Origin: Chloroflexota bacterium
GTDB lineage: Bacteria; Chloroflexota; Anaerolineae; Promineifilales; Promineifilaceae
Direction: 5' to 3'
NCBI GenBank assembly: GCA_008501785.1
Contig: QQUD01000453.1
Span: forward strand, 1 to 9,273
DNA: 9,273 bases
A program made the position numbers and the translations under genes. A model generated the notes under the pieces. That model was not told where the DNA came from and searched no databases. It worked only from the letters and a program-made list of their open reading frames with translations. Shown piece after piece: positions 1 through 7,800 of this stretch. Position 1 is the first letter of the stretch; every line of letters starts with the position of its first letter.

Positions 1-68
1 TCCTCTTCCAATCTCTTTGGTTTTGTCAATTCGTCTAACTATTGTTTAGATAATGTCGAGATATTGGC

Positions 69-97
69 AGTGTACAAGGCTGCACTCGGTTTGTCAA
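69..97 (-). promoter_or_regulatory. Predicted sigma70-type promoter reading out of the left edge
   Basis: On the minus strand a perfect -35 TTGACA (92-97) is followed after 17 bases by TACACT (69-74), which matches the -10 consensus at 4 of 6 positions. It lies downstream of the R-M operon terminator, so it probably serves a separate gene beyond position 1. The expected start near position 62 would leave a leader of at least 60 bases. The leader contains a 5-bp inverted repeat, TCTAA/TTAGA (34-38 and 46-50). Prediction only. Confidence 0.45.
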
Positions 98-160
98 GGT
101 ATTGTCTATATATTTTCTTGATTCGACCTTTGATATTAATGTTTGGCTAACTAAAATGTG

Positions 161-198
161 TAAAAACAAAACAACCCCTCGCGATCAAGAGGTTGTTT
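161..198 (-). terminator. Rho-independent terminator of the R-M operon
   Basis: Read on the minus strand, AAACAACC (198-191) pairs with GGTTGTTT (176-169). An inner TC/GA or CCTC/GAGG pairing is also possible, closing a loop that contains GATCGC. The 3' arm runs directly into a T-rich tract (TTTTGTTTTT, about 171-162). A stem followed by a T-tract about 60 bases past the endonuclease stop codon fits intrinsic termination of the methyltransferase-endonuclease transcript. The A-rich other flank gives little support for use in the + direction. Confidence 0.65.
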
Positions 199-258
199 GA
201 GAAATATTTTACGCTAGTGATTTTAACTTTAATCACGTTATATATTGAACTAATCAAA

Positions 259-1299
259 TCAGTTAGTTCTAAGAATTTCGTATGTTTCGTTACTTGTTTC
301 CAAAATCACAGATTCATTTGTCCAGCTTAAACGTATATTTTGTATTACTTCTTTGTCAAAATTAGACATCGTTGCCAATGGTGGACGAATGTATTTTTCC
401 AAAAATACTGACATGATTTCACCTGCCTGTTGATCCATATGGGTCCAGGCATCTTCGCCAACAAAAGCTTGCCCGCCACATGTTTCAAATACCCTTTTTA
501 ATTCAGAAAGGCGTGAGGATGGAGTCGGGTCCAAAACAAGTAATATGGGTGCCAAGCTGGCTGCCTGACATTCGACAGGAAACGAAAGTTCTTCTGCAAA
601 ACGGCCCTGACCACTTGCAGCAATTGTTACTCTTAATTTAAACTCATAAGCTTGATCTAAATGTCCGATGTAGCAATCAATTTGCCTTCCTTTATTTGTT
701 GGATTACCGGTTTCGTCAAGCCTTTTTACTGGCGAGTGTCTTGCGCTTACAGATTCGCCTCCTAAACAGCTTGCAAGAATTGGTTCAAATAAATATCCTG
801 TTTCTTGAGCGGCCCGATTATCAATGTCAAATATCCACTTGCGCCAAGTCATCCAGGAAAACAAAAAATTCGAATCACAAATACCATATTCCAAAAGGCT
901 TCTTGGTCCGATTTGGTCCATGCTGGGTTTTAGTTGAGTGCTGAGAATTCTTTGATATTTCATTCGTCTTTTGTGCAATGAGCAAAGATTATGGTAGTAA
1001 AGACCGAAATCATCATTGTTTTCAATTGCCTTTGCAAAATGGGAAAGTAGTACTGAACTTGTTGGTGCAACATTTTCTTGTGATTGAAACCATGGTAGTG
1101 GAATTTGATAGTAGCTATCGAAAGGAAGGGGTGTAGATAAACTTGGTAAATCGCTGTATTGATTATCCCAACCCAAATCCTGAACACTCAGATGCAAAAG
1201 TATAAACATTTCTGATTCGGAAAGGGCGATTTTTTGCGATCCACTCCCAAGTAGGCGACATTGGCTAAATAACCTTCGTATGGACGTACTTGTTGTCAT
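259..1299 (-). CDS. Type II restriction endonuclease, PD-(D/E)XK fold, probably ApaLI-like
   Basis: A 346-residue protein encoded 5 bases downstream of a C5-cytosine methyltransferase, which is the strongest sign that it is the cognate restriction enzyme. A PD-(D/E)XK-type core is visible: Glu172 in a helix (GYLFEP), then RQID with Asp208, then YEFK with Glu219 and Lys221, followed by a conserved-looking stretch TIAASGQGRFAEE (225-237). The enzyme would cut unmodified DNA in the cytoplasm and need Mg2+. The layout after the core (VLDPTPS, later GEDAW and FLEKYIRPP) recalls the ApaLI restriction family (recognition GTGCAC). That is a memory of the family pattern, not a search result, so specificity remains open. 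No DNA-binding or membrane domain is apparent. The start is set by the upstream stop codon and a weak GGA 8 bases before the ATG, so translation is probably coupled. The gene looks AT-rich and has no ACGGCCGT palindrome, unlike the others. Confidence is high for a restriction enzyme and moderate for the family. Confidence 0.78.
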   Translation of the reverse strand: MTTSTSIRRLFSQCRLLGSGSQKIALSESEMFILLHLSVQDLGWDNQYSDLPSLSTPLPFDSYYQIPLPWFQSQENVAPTSSVLLSHFAKAIENNDDFGLYYHNLCSLHKRRMKYQRILSTQLKPSMDQIGPRSLLEYGICDSNFLFSWMTWRKWIFDIDNRAAQETGYLFEPILASCLGGESVSARHSPVKRLDETGNPTNKGRQIDCYIGHLDQAYEFKLRVTIAASGQGRFAEELSFPVECQAASLAPILLVLDPTPSSRLSELKRVFETCGGQAFVGEDAWTHMDQQAGEIMSVFLEKYIRPPLATMSNFDKEVIQNIRLSWTNESVILETSNETYEILRTN

Positions 1300-1304
1300 G
1301 TGTG

Positions 1305-2576
1305 TTATCCAAACAAACTGGGCTGAATATATGGATTTTGTAAAGATAGCAATTTTTGATAGGTTTTTTGCAATGCTGGACTCATAGCATTTGCTTTTGT
1401 CAATGTAAATCCCAGTAATTTGCCTTTTTCCTGATTGATGGATTTGTTAAACGCATATTTTTGTTTGATGTGCAGAGCAAAAACTTGAGCCAGGGCAGGA
1501 GGAATTGCATTGCCAATTTGTTGAATTTTTTGTGAGGCCGTTCCAGTAAATTGAAAATCATCTGGAAATGTTTGTAACCTTGCACATTCACGAATAGTCA
1601 AAGGGCGATTTTCTAAAGGATGGATTAGTTCTCTTGTTGCAGCGCCGGTGATTGTTAAACTAGGTTCATCACTAAATAAACGCTTTAATCCTGATGGTGC
1701 TCCTCCACGTTTTTCTGTCGGTATCCCATCCATTACACGTCGTTTTGCACGACGTGTGAAGGAATTATGTTGGAGTGCTTTCGGCAAATCTTTCATAGTT
1801 TGCCCCTGTCTTAATGCTTTGATGCGAGCCATTTGAATTTCGCTGAGTGGTGGTGCAAAATGATCAGTGATGGAAACGGCCGTTCCCCTTATCATCCTTT
1901 CCCAATGACTACTTGCTGGTTTTGTGTACTTAACAAATTCATTAGGCACCGAAGCCGCTTGTGGCAGCATCTGGACTGCCTCCATCAATGTAAAATCCGC
2001 TTTACGAAAGATTGCACCTGAAGCGTGATGTTTGGTTGGTGGTAGTTCAAAATCTGCACCAATTTGATTCCCAATAATAAAAACACGCTTTCGTCTTTGT
2101 GGCACCCCATACTCTTGAGCATAAACCTTATCAATTCGAATTTTGTATCCAAGTTTTATAAATGCCTGGGAAATTTCGTAAAGATAAGTACCCTTATCCG
2201 CTGTTAATAAACCTTCAACATTTTCCATTAAAAACCATTTTGGTCGTATCGTTTCTAGTGCTCTCACGTAATGTTTGAGCAATTCGTTGCGTGGGTCATC
2301 CCAAAATCGTAATCCTGCCGTGCTAAATCCCTGGCATGGTGGTCCGCCTATGATGATATCTAATTCACCTTTTTCCAATTCGAGTCGTCGGAGTAGAGCA
2401 GTAAAATCAATATCAACAATATTATGTTGTTCACAAAGCGTATTTGGAAAGTTTTTTTTGTAGGTGTTTACCGCATGACGATTGATGTCAGTGGCGTAGA
2501 TGATTTCATAACCAGCGTTATGAAATCCTAGTGAGCATCCACCGGCACCCGAAAATAAACTGATTGCTTTTTGCAT
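1305..2576 (-). CDS. DNA (cytosine-5) methyltransferase of a type II R-M system
   Basis: A 423-residue enzyme that transfers a methyl group from S-adenosylmethionine to C5 of cytosine within the host's recognition sites, protecting them from the partner endonuclease. The motifs are in the classic order: motif I FSGAGGCSLG (8-17, cofactor binding), motif IV GGPPCQGFS (77-85, Cys81 the catalytic nucleophile), motif VI ENVEG (118-122), motif VIII QRRKR (160-164), a variable target-recognition region (about 185-315), and motif X QQIGNAIPPALA (352-363). Nothing key is missing and the length is normal for a single-specificity enzyme. There is no N-terminal helix-turn-helix extension of the kind some self-regulating methyltransferases carry, because motif I begins almost at the start codon; this also fixes the start. 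AAGGA lies 5 bases before the ATG, and a good promoter precedes it. Methyltransferase first and endonuclease second lets protection be made before cutting. The target sequence cannot be read from the protein by eye. Confidence 0.96.
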   Translation of the reverse strand: MQKAISLFSGAGGCSLGFHNAGYEIIYATDINRHAVNTYKKNFPNTLCEQHNIVDIDFTALLRRLELEKGELDIIIGGPPCQGFSTAGLRFWDDPRNELLKHYVRALETIRPKWFLMENVEGLLTADKGTYLYEISQAFIKLGYKIRIDKVYAQEYGVPQRRKRVFIIGNQIGADFELPPTKHHASGAIFRKADFTLMEAVQMLPQAASVPNEFVKYTKPASSHWERMIRGTAVSITDHFAPPLSEIQMARIKALRQGQTMKDLPKALQHNSFTRRAKRRVMDGIPTEKRGGAPSGLKRLFSDEPSLTITGAATRELIHPLENRPLTIRECARLQTFPDDFQFTGTASQKIQQIGNAIPPALAQVFALHIKQKYAFNKSINQEKGKLLGFTLTKANAMSPALQKTYQKLLSLQNPYIQPSLFG

Positions 2577-2615
2577 AGATATCCTTTTTTTACGGATTTT
2601 TCGAACCTTTGTTAC

Positions 2616-2645
2616 ATTATACGCTCATTTGTTCGGATAATTCAA
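2616..2645 (-). promoter_or_regulatory. Promoter of the methyltransferase-endonuclease operon
   Basis: On the minus strand a perfect -10 TATAAT (2616-2621) is preceded after 18 bases by TTGAAT (2640-2645), a 4 of 6 match to the -35 consensus. Transcription would start near 2609, giving a leader of about 33 bases that contains the methyltransferase ribosome binding site (AAGGA, 2582-2586). A 5-bp inverted repeat, CGAAC (2602-2606) and GTTCG (2631-2635), is centred exactly on the -10 box and could be an operator, though short arms like these also arise by chance. This gives the operon its own start, independent of Tex. Confidence 0.65.
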
Positions 2646-2681
2646 CTTATGCAAAAATAAAACGGAAGGTAATGATTGCAT

Positions 2682-4817
2682 TTATCCATATCCAGGCCAG
2701 CCTAATCCAATGCGGCTGCGTTCGATTTCGACGCTGGTGATTTCGACTTCGATGACGTCGCCGACGCCGAGTTGGACGTTACGCGGGACGCGGCTGCGGT
2801 GCAGCAGTCCATCTTGTTTGACGCCAATATCGATAAATGCGCCAAAATCAACGACATTGCGTACGGTGCCGTTGAGCAGCATCCCCGATTTTAAATCTTC
2901 CATTGAGAGCACGTCGCTGCGTAAAAGTGGCAATGGTAAATCTTCGCGAGGGTCGCGGCCTGGGCGCACGAGCTGCTCGAAGATGTCGGTGAGGGTGGGG
3001 ACGCCGGTGCCCAGTTCTGTGGCGAGGTCGGCTAACGGCCGTTTTCCCCGCACATCTTTCAACACCCCTTCACGTTCGCTCGGCGGTGTTGCTGGTGACA
3101 GATTGGCTTGTTTGAGAACGGCCGTGGCAATTTTATAACTCTCTGGGTGAATTGCACTCGCATCCAGTGGGTTGTCACCGTTGCGAATACGCATAAAGCC
3201 GGCTGACTGTTCAAACGCTTTGGTGCCGAGGCCAGAAACGTTGCGGAGGGATTTGCGGTTGGGAAAACGGCCGTTTTCATCTCGATACGCCACAATCCGC
3301 TCGGCTAACTTGGGACCAATGCCTGCCACATACGTGAGCAGTGCCGGAGAAGCTGTGTTTACATCCACGCCCACCTGATTTACGACTGACTCCACCACGC
3401 CATTGAGCGATTCCGACAGCGCTTTTTGATTGACGTCGTGCTGGTACATGCCTACGCCAATAGATTTTGGATCAATTTTTACCAATTCTGCTAACGGGTC
3501 TTGCGCACGGCGACCAATGGAGACCGCGCCACGAATGGTTACATCCAGGTCTGGCATTTCGGTGCGGGCTAATTTGCTGGCACTGTAAACACTTGCGCCT
3601 GCTTCGTTGACCATCAGGTAATGCACTTCGTCAAGCTCGCGGGTAAGGTCTGCCACTAGCTGCTCTGTTTCGCGTGAGGCAGTGCCATTGCCAATTGCAA
3701 TCAATGTTACTTTGTACTTTTGAATCAACAGCGCCAATGTTTTTAGAGATTGTTCACGCCGTCTTTGAGGTTGGTGGGGGTAGATGGCGGTGTGGTCTAG
3801 CACTTTGCCGGTGGTGTCGATGACCGCAATTTTGCAGCCGGTGCGATAGGCTGGATCAATTGCCAAGACGGTATGTCCGGCCAGTGGGGGCTGGCTGAGT
3901 AAGCCGCGCATATTGTCGGCAAAGACTTTGATGGCGTGAGCTTCGGCGTTTTCGGTCAAGGTACGGCGTACATCTCGCTCGATGGCAGGCACGAGCAGCC
4001 TTTTAGCTGCATCTTCCATAGCTAACTGCATTTGTTCGGCCAGCGGCGAGCGCCGATCTGGACGGAACTGCGAACGAACTGCCAAAATCCAGTCTCGTTC
4101 GGGAATATCGAGTTTGACGCGCAAAATCTTTTCGGCTTCACCGCGATTGAGTGCCAGCACTTGATGGGGGCGCAGGCGATCAACACGGCCGTTATAGTCA
4201 TAATAGATTTTATAAACACCTTTCTGGTCCACGGCATCTTTAATCTTTTTGCACTCAACGCCGGACCATTGCAGTGCTTTTTCGCGCAGTAGGTGGCGCA
4301 CGGCGGCATTATCGCTGATAATTTCGGCAATGATGTCTCGTGCGCCCGCCAGCGCATCTTCGACGGTGGGTACATCTTCGGTGATAAAGGGAGCTGCTAC
4401 TTCATCAGCCGTTTGGCGTGTGCGCAGCTGTGCTAAAATGAAATCGGCCAGTGGCTCCAATCCTTTTTCACGGGCCATCATGGCGCGGGTGCGTCGTTTA
4501 GGTTTGTAGGGCAGGTACAAATCTTCGAGCCGGGTCATTGTGTCGGCTGCCTGAATCTCGGCTTCAAGTTCGGGAGTCAGCTTGTCTTGTTCGGTAATGC
4601 TGGCAAGAATTGTGGCCCGTCGCTCATCTAGCGCACGTAGCTTTTCGACTTGTTCGCTAATCGCACGAATTTGCTCTTCGTCGAGGCTGTCGGTTTTCTC
4701 TTTACGGTATCGCGAAATGAACGGAATTGTATTCCCTTCGTCGAGGAGGGTAATAACGGCCGTTACTTGAAACGGCCGTAACTTCATTTGTGAGGCTATT
4801 TGGTCTGCGTAACTCAT
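2682..4817 (-). CDS. tex: Tex, S1-domain RNA-binding transcription accessory protein
   Basis: A 711-residue cytoplasmic nucleic-acid-binding protein of the Tex family, conserved across bacteria and related to eukaryotic Spt6. Its exact role is unsettled; it is linked to transcription and to expression of some virulence genes. Domains in order: an N-terminal helical Tex region with the signature IPFISRYRKEKT (31-42) and YLPYKPKRRT (101-110); an RNase H-like (YqgF-type) domain from about 317 (LAIDPAYRTGCKIAVID); helix-hairpin-helix repeats at about 485-545 (VAGIGPKLAERI and VSGLGTKAFEQ); and an S1 RNA-binding domain at about 643-707 (GTVRNVVDFGAFIDIGVKQDG). The length is normal. The open frame runs 35 codons further upstream to 4922, but those residues are not Tex-like and would overlap the LRR gene, so the ATG at 4815-4817 (MSYADQIASQ) is chosen. 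No Shine-Dalgarno sequence precedes it, and a TATAAT box sits 7 bases upstream. Six of the ten ACGGCCGT palindromes fall in this gene. Confidence 0.96.
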   Translation of the reverse strand: MSYADQIASQMKLRPFQVTAVITLLDEGNTIPFISRYRKEKTDSLDEEQIRAISEQVEKLRALDERRATILASITEQDKLTPELEAEIQAADTMTRLEDLYLPYKPKRRTRAMMAREKGLEPLADFILAQLRTRQTADEVAAPFITEDVPTVEDALAGARDIIAEIISDNAAVRHLLREKALQWSGVECKKIKDAVDQKGVYKIYYDYNGRVDRLRPHQVLALNRGEAEKILRVKLDIPERDWILAVRSQFRPDRRSPLAEQMQLAMEDAAKRLLVPAIERDVRRTLTENAEAHAIKVFADNMRGLLSQPPLAGHTVLAIDPAYRTGCKIAVIDTTGKVLDHTAIYPHQPQRRREQSLKTLALLIQKYKVTLIAIGNGTASRETEQLVADLTRELDEVHYLMVNEAGASVYSASKLARTEMPDLDVTIRGAVSIGRRAQDPLAELVKIDPKSIGVGMYQHDVNQKALSESLNGVVESVVNQVGVDVNTASPALLTYVAGIGPKLAERIVAYRDENGRFPNRKSLRNVSGLGTKAFEQSAGFMRIRNGDNPLDASAIHPESYKIATAVLKQANLSPATPPSEREGVLKDVRGKRPLADLATELGTGVPTLTDIFEQLVRPGRDPREDLPLPLLRSDVLSMEDLKSGMLLNGTVRNVVDFGAFIDIGVKQDGLLHRSRVPRNVQLGVGDVIEVEITSVEIERSRIGLGWPGYG
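4754..4780. repeat. Closely spaced pair of ACGGCCGT palindromes at the start of tex
   Basis: Two copies lie 16 bases apart, within codons about 13-22 of tex: TAACGGCCGTTA (4754-4765, a 12-base perfect palindrome) and AACGGCCGTA (4771-4780). They encode RPF and TAV in different frames. This is the tightest cluster in the window. Confidence 0.85.
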
Positions 4818-4824
4818 AGCGCAG

Positions 4825-4830
4825 ATTATA
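4825..4830 (-). promoter_or_regulatory. Predicted -10 box of tex, possibly giving a leaderless mRNA
   Basis: TATAAT on the minus strand lies only 7 bases before the chosen ATG (4817). A start site at the usual distance from a -10 hexamer would fall on or within a base or two of the A of the ATG. No Shine-Dalgarno-like sequence is present between box and start. No good -35 exists at 16-18 bases; the region upstream offers only weak matches. The box lies in the 49-base gap after the LRR gene stop. Confidence 0.45.
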
Positions 4831-4866
4831 CTTGAGAAAGTGCAATCTGTGCTGCAATTTGTCGCA

Positions 4867-7800
4867 TTACGGTGTCCAAATGAGATAGAGTTCTGTTGCA
4901 CCCACATTGTCACCATACACATCTCGGAATTTAACAGTAATTGTCTTCCCGGCGATTTGAGTCATGACAGAACGGGGTACTTCAACCAACGCTGGTGTCA
5001 CGCCCAACCCTGGCTGGCCATATGTGTTTGTGAAAAGTTCTACCCCATTAAGAAGAATGCCAATTTCATCATCTACGCGGGCTGCAATAGGTGCGCTTGC
5101 GGACGACGAAAGGTAAAATGTGCCACTAGCAGGTAAGTCTGCAACGACAGTCACCGTTGCGGTGTGGAAAACTTCTCCGGTTGTGGTTACATTACGGATG
5201 GGGATTGTTATGCCGTTCAGCGTTATCGGTTCAAATTGAACGGGTGCGATGATTATTGGCAGGAATGTCGTGTATGTTTCGAGAGCATCAGTTAAAGTAA
5301 TTGCGGACACCACTTCACTCTCCACACTTGTCAAATCATTTTGCTGGTTTCCGTGGGCTGGTGTAAAGGTGTGAATAACAAACTCATAAGCTGTTTCAGG
5401 CTGCAAGCCAGAAATCGTTGCATAATTGACGGTTTTGTCTCCTGTGGTGGCCATGAGCGTGTAGGCAGCATCGCTTTGTTTTTTGCCCCATATGCCATAA
5501 TAACCACCGTGGTCTGTGTATTCAATCGTGTCCCAAGTTAGTTCGATTTCTGTCGCAGAGATGGTTGTAATGGTTATGTTGGTCGGGGGAACGGTTTGTG
5601 TCTGTTTCCAACCGGGTGCAGCTGTGTCTACACAGGAATCGGCCGAATTTACTTCAAGTTTGTTGTATCCGATATAGACATTTTGCAGCTGACAGACTGA
5701 AGTTGGCACGCTGCCACTGAATTGGTTGTTGGCCAGGTAAATTGTGCGCAAGTTGCTATTGGAAGAGAAATCTGGGATAGCTCCATCTAGCTTATTGTTG
5801 TTGAGGTCAAGATGCCACAAATTCATCAAATTAGACAAATCGGGAATGGGACCAGTTAGATGGTTGGTGTTGAGGATTAGCACATTTAAAAGCGTTAGTT
5901 TGGAAAGATCTGGAATCTCGCCAGTTAGGTCGTTGTTGGATAGATTTAAGATGCGCAATTCAGTGGGCGCGGAAAGGTTTGGAATCGTGCCGCTAAACTG
6001 GTTGTTTTCTAAAAGAAGATATGCTAATTTGATCAATGTAGAAAGCTCTGGGAGGGAACCACTCAGTTGGTTGTTGCTCAGGTCAATCGTAACAATGTTG
6101 GTCAATGCAGCCAGATCAGGGAGCGTGCCGTTGAGCCGCCTGTTATCCAATTCAAGGGAATCGACTCTGCCTCCACTGCAATTTACACCAGACCATTGGC
6201 AGGGTGAATTGGTTGCCAGCCAATCGCTGTTATCTCTCCAATTTGGACCATCGGTGCTGTTGTAGAGTGCAACCAGGGTTTCACATTCTGATTGCGGGAT
6301 GTCGATTTGGGTGGCGCAATTGAAGGTTGTGGTGGTTACGGCCGTTACCATCTCACTATCCACACTCGTCAAATCGTTTTGCTGGTCGCCATGTGCAGGG
6401 GTGAATGTGCGAACCACAAACTCATAAATGGTGCCCGGTTGCAAGTTAGTTAATACTATATTGGTGATGGTTTTGTCTGCTGTTGTTGCCAAAAGTGAGT
6501 AAATGGCATCACCTTGTGGCTTACCCCATACCCCATAATAGCCACCGTCTTGTGTGTAGTTGATTGCATCCCAGGTCAGATAAATGTTGGCGTTTGGCAA
6601 TGATGACGCTGTTACGTTGGTTGGTGGTACTGTTTGCGTTTCTTTCCAATTTGTATCGAGTGAATTTATACAGGAATCGCTGGTACCTGTTTCAAGCTTG
6701 TTATAATCAATATCAAGCTGATAGCTTGTTATACAAATTGATGTTGGCACACTTCCGCTCAGTTGATTATTACTCAAGTTAAGAACCATTAAGTCAGATA
6801 ATGCAGAAAGATCAGGAATAGGCCCACTTAATTGATTGTTGTTCAAGTATAGATGGCTCATTTTTGTTAATGATGAAAGGTTGGGTATGGTTCCACTTAT
6901 TTGGTTATTATGTAAGCTAAGAATGAGCAAATTGGATAATGATGAAAGGTTAGGAATTGAGCCATTTAGTTGGTTGTTGTCAAGTTTTACACTGCGTAGA
7001 TTGGTCAATGAAGAAAAGTCGGGTATGGGTCCACTTAATAGATTGTCGTAAAAATGTATGGTTTCTAGATCAGTCAGTGTATTTAGGTCAGGAATAGGTC
7101 CACTTAGTTGATTGCTGTTTAGGTATATCCTACGTAAACTGGTCAGTGTGGATAGGTTGGGTATGGAGCCGGTCAATTGATTTTGTCCGAGGTCTAAAAA
7201 AGTCAGATTGGGAACTGTAGACAAGTCAGGTATAAGGCCGCTAAGCTGGTTTTTGGATAAGCCAAGACTCAATAAATTGGGCAAGGGGGAGAGGTTGGGT
7301 ATAGTGCCAGTCAGTTGATTGTCAGAAAGGTAAAGGCTGTTTAAATTAGGTGATGTGGAAAAGTCTGGAATGGAACCGCTTAATTGATTGTGTCCTAAGC
7401 TAAGTCTGCTTAAATTAGGTAATGTGGAAATGTCTGGAATGGAACCCGTAAGTTGGTTACTGTTTATGCTTAGGCTTCTCAAATTGGGCAGGCCATAAAA
7501 ATTAGGGATGGTGCCGCTTAATTGATTATATGAGAGAAGAACTTGTTGCAAGTTTGTCAAGTTTGAAATATCTGGGGTGGGGCCACTTAGTTGATTTCTG
7601 TACAGGAAAAGGGTTTGTAAACTGGTTAAGTTCGAAAGGTTGGGGATGGTTCCACTCAGTTGATTGTCGTCTAGTTGTAAGTTAACTAAATTGCTGAGTG
7701 AAGAAAGGTTAGGAATGGGGCCACTCAGTTGGTTACTAGAAAGGTCAAGGTGAATTAAACTAGAAAGAGCAGAAATATCGGGAATTGTGCCGTCCAATTG

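Larger units (their letters stand above)
1..258. other. Non-coding stretch left of the R-M operon
   Basis: AT-rich sequence with no convincing open frame on either strand. From right to left it holds two short inverted repeats near the end of the endonuclease gene (AACTAA/TTAGTT at 248-253 and 263-268; GTGATT/AATCAC at 217-222 and 231-236), a minus-strand terminator at 161-198, and a minus-strand promoter at 69-97. On the minus strand the last bases before the window edge read GGAAGAGGA, which is purine-rich and like a Shine-Dalgarno sequence. This suggests that another minus-strand gene starts just outside the window. Confidence 0.6.

Noticed and set aside
2649..2681. Inverted repeat ATGCAA/TTGCAT just after the tex stop as a terminator
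   Set aside because: The arms are only 6 bp with a 21-base loop, GC content is low and no T-tract follows the second arm.
2710..3138. Plus-strand 142-codon frame opposite tex
   Set aside because: Antisense shadow of the well-supported S1-domain end of tex, with Ser/Arg/Pro-rich low-complexity sequence.
4818..4922. Extra 35 codons at the N-terminus of the longest tex reading frame
   Set aside because: They overlap the end of the LRR gene, read as non-Tex sequence rich in Cys, and are followed by a standard Tex N-terminus at an internal ATG.
5636..5645. CGGCCG at 5640 counted as another copy of the palindrome
   Set aside because: Its flanks are T and A (TCGGCCGA), so it lacks the ACGGCCGT core of the other copies.
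5744..6265. Plus-strand 173-codon frame opposite the LRR gene
   Set aside because: Its periodic sequence (repeats of the type SGxxPLSWLL) is the antisense reading of the leucine-rich repeats.
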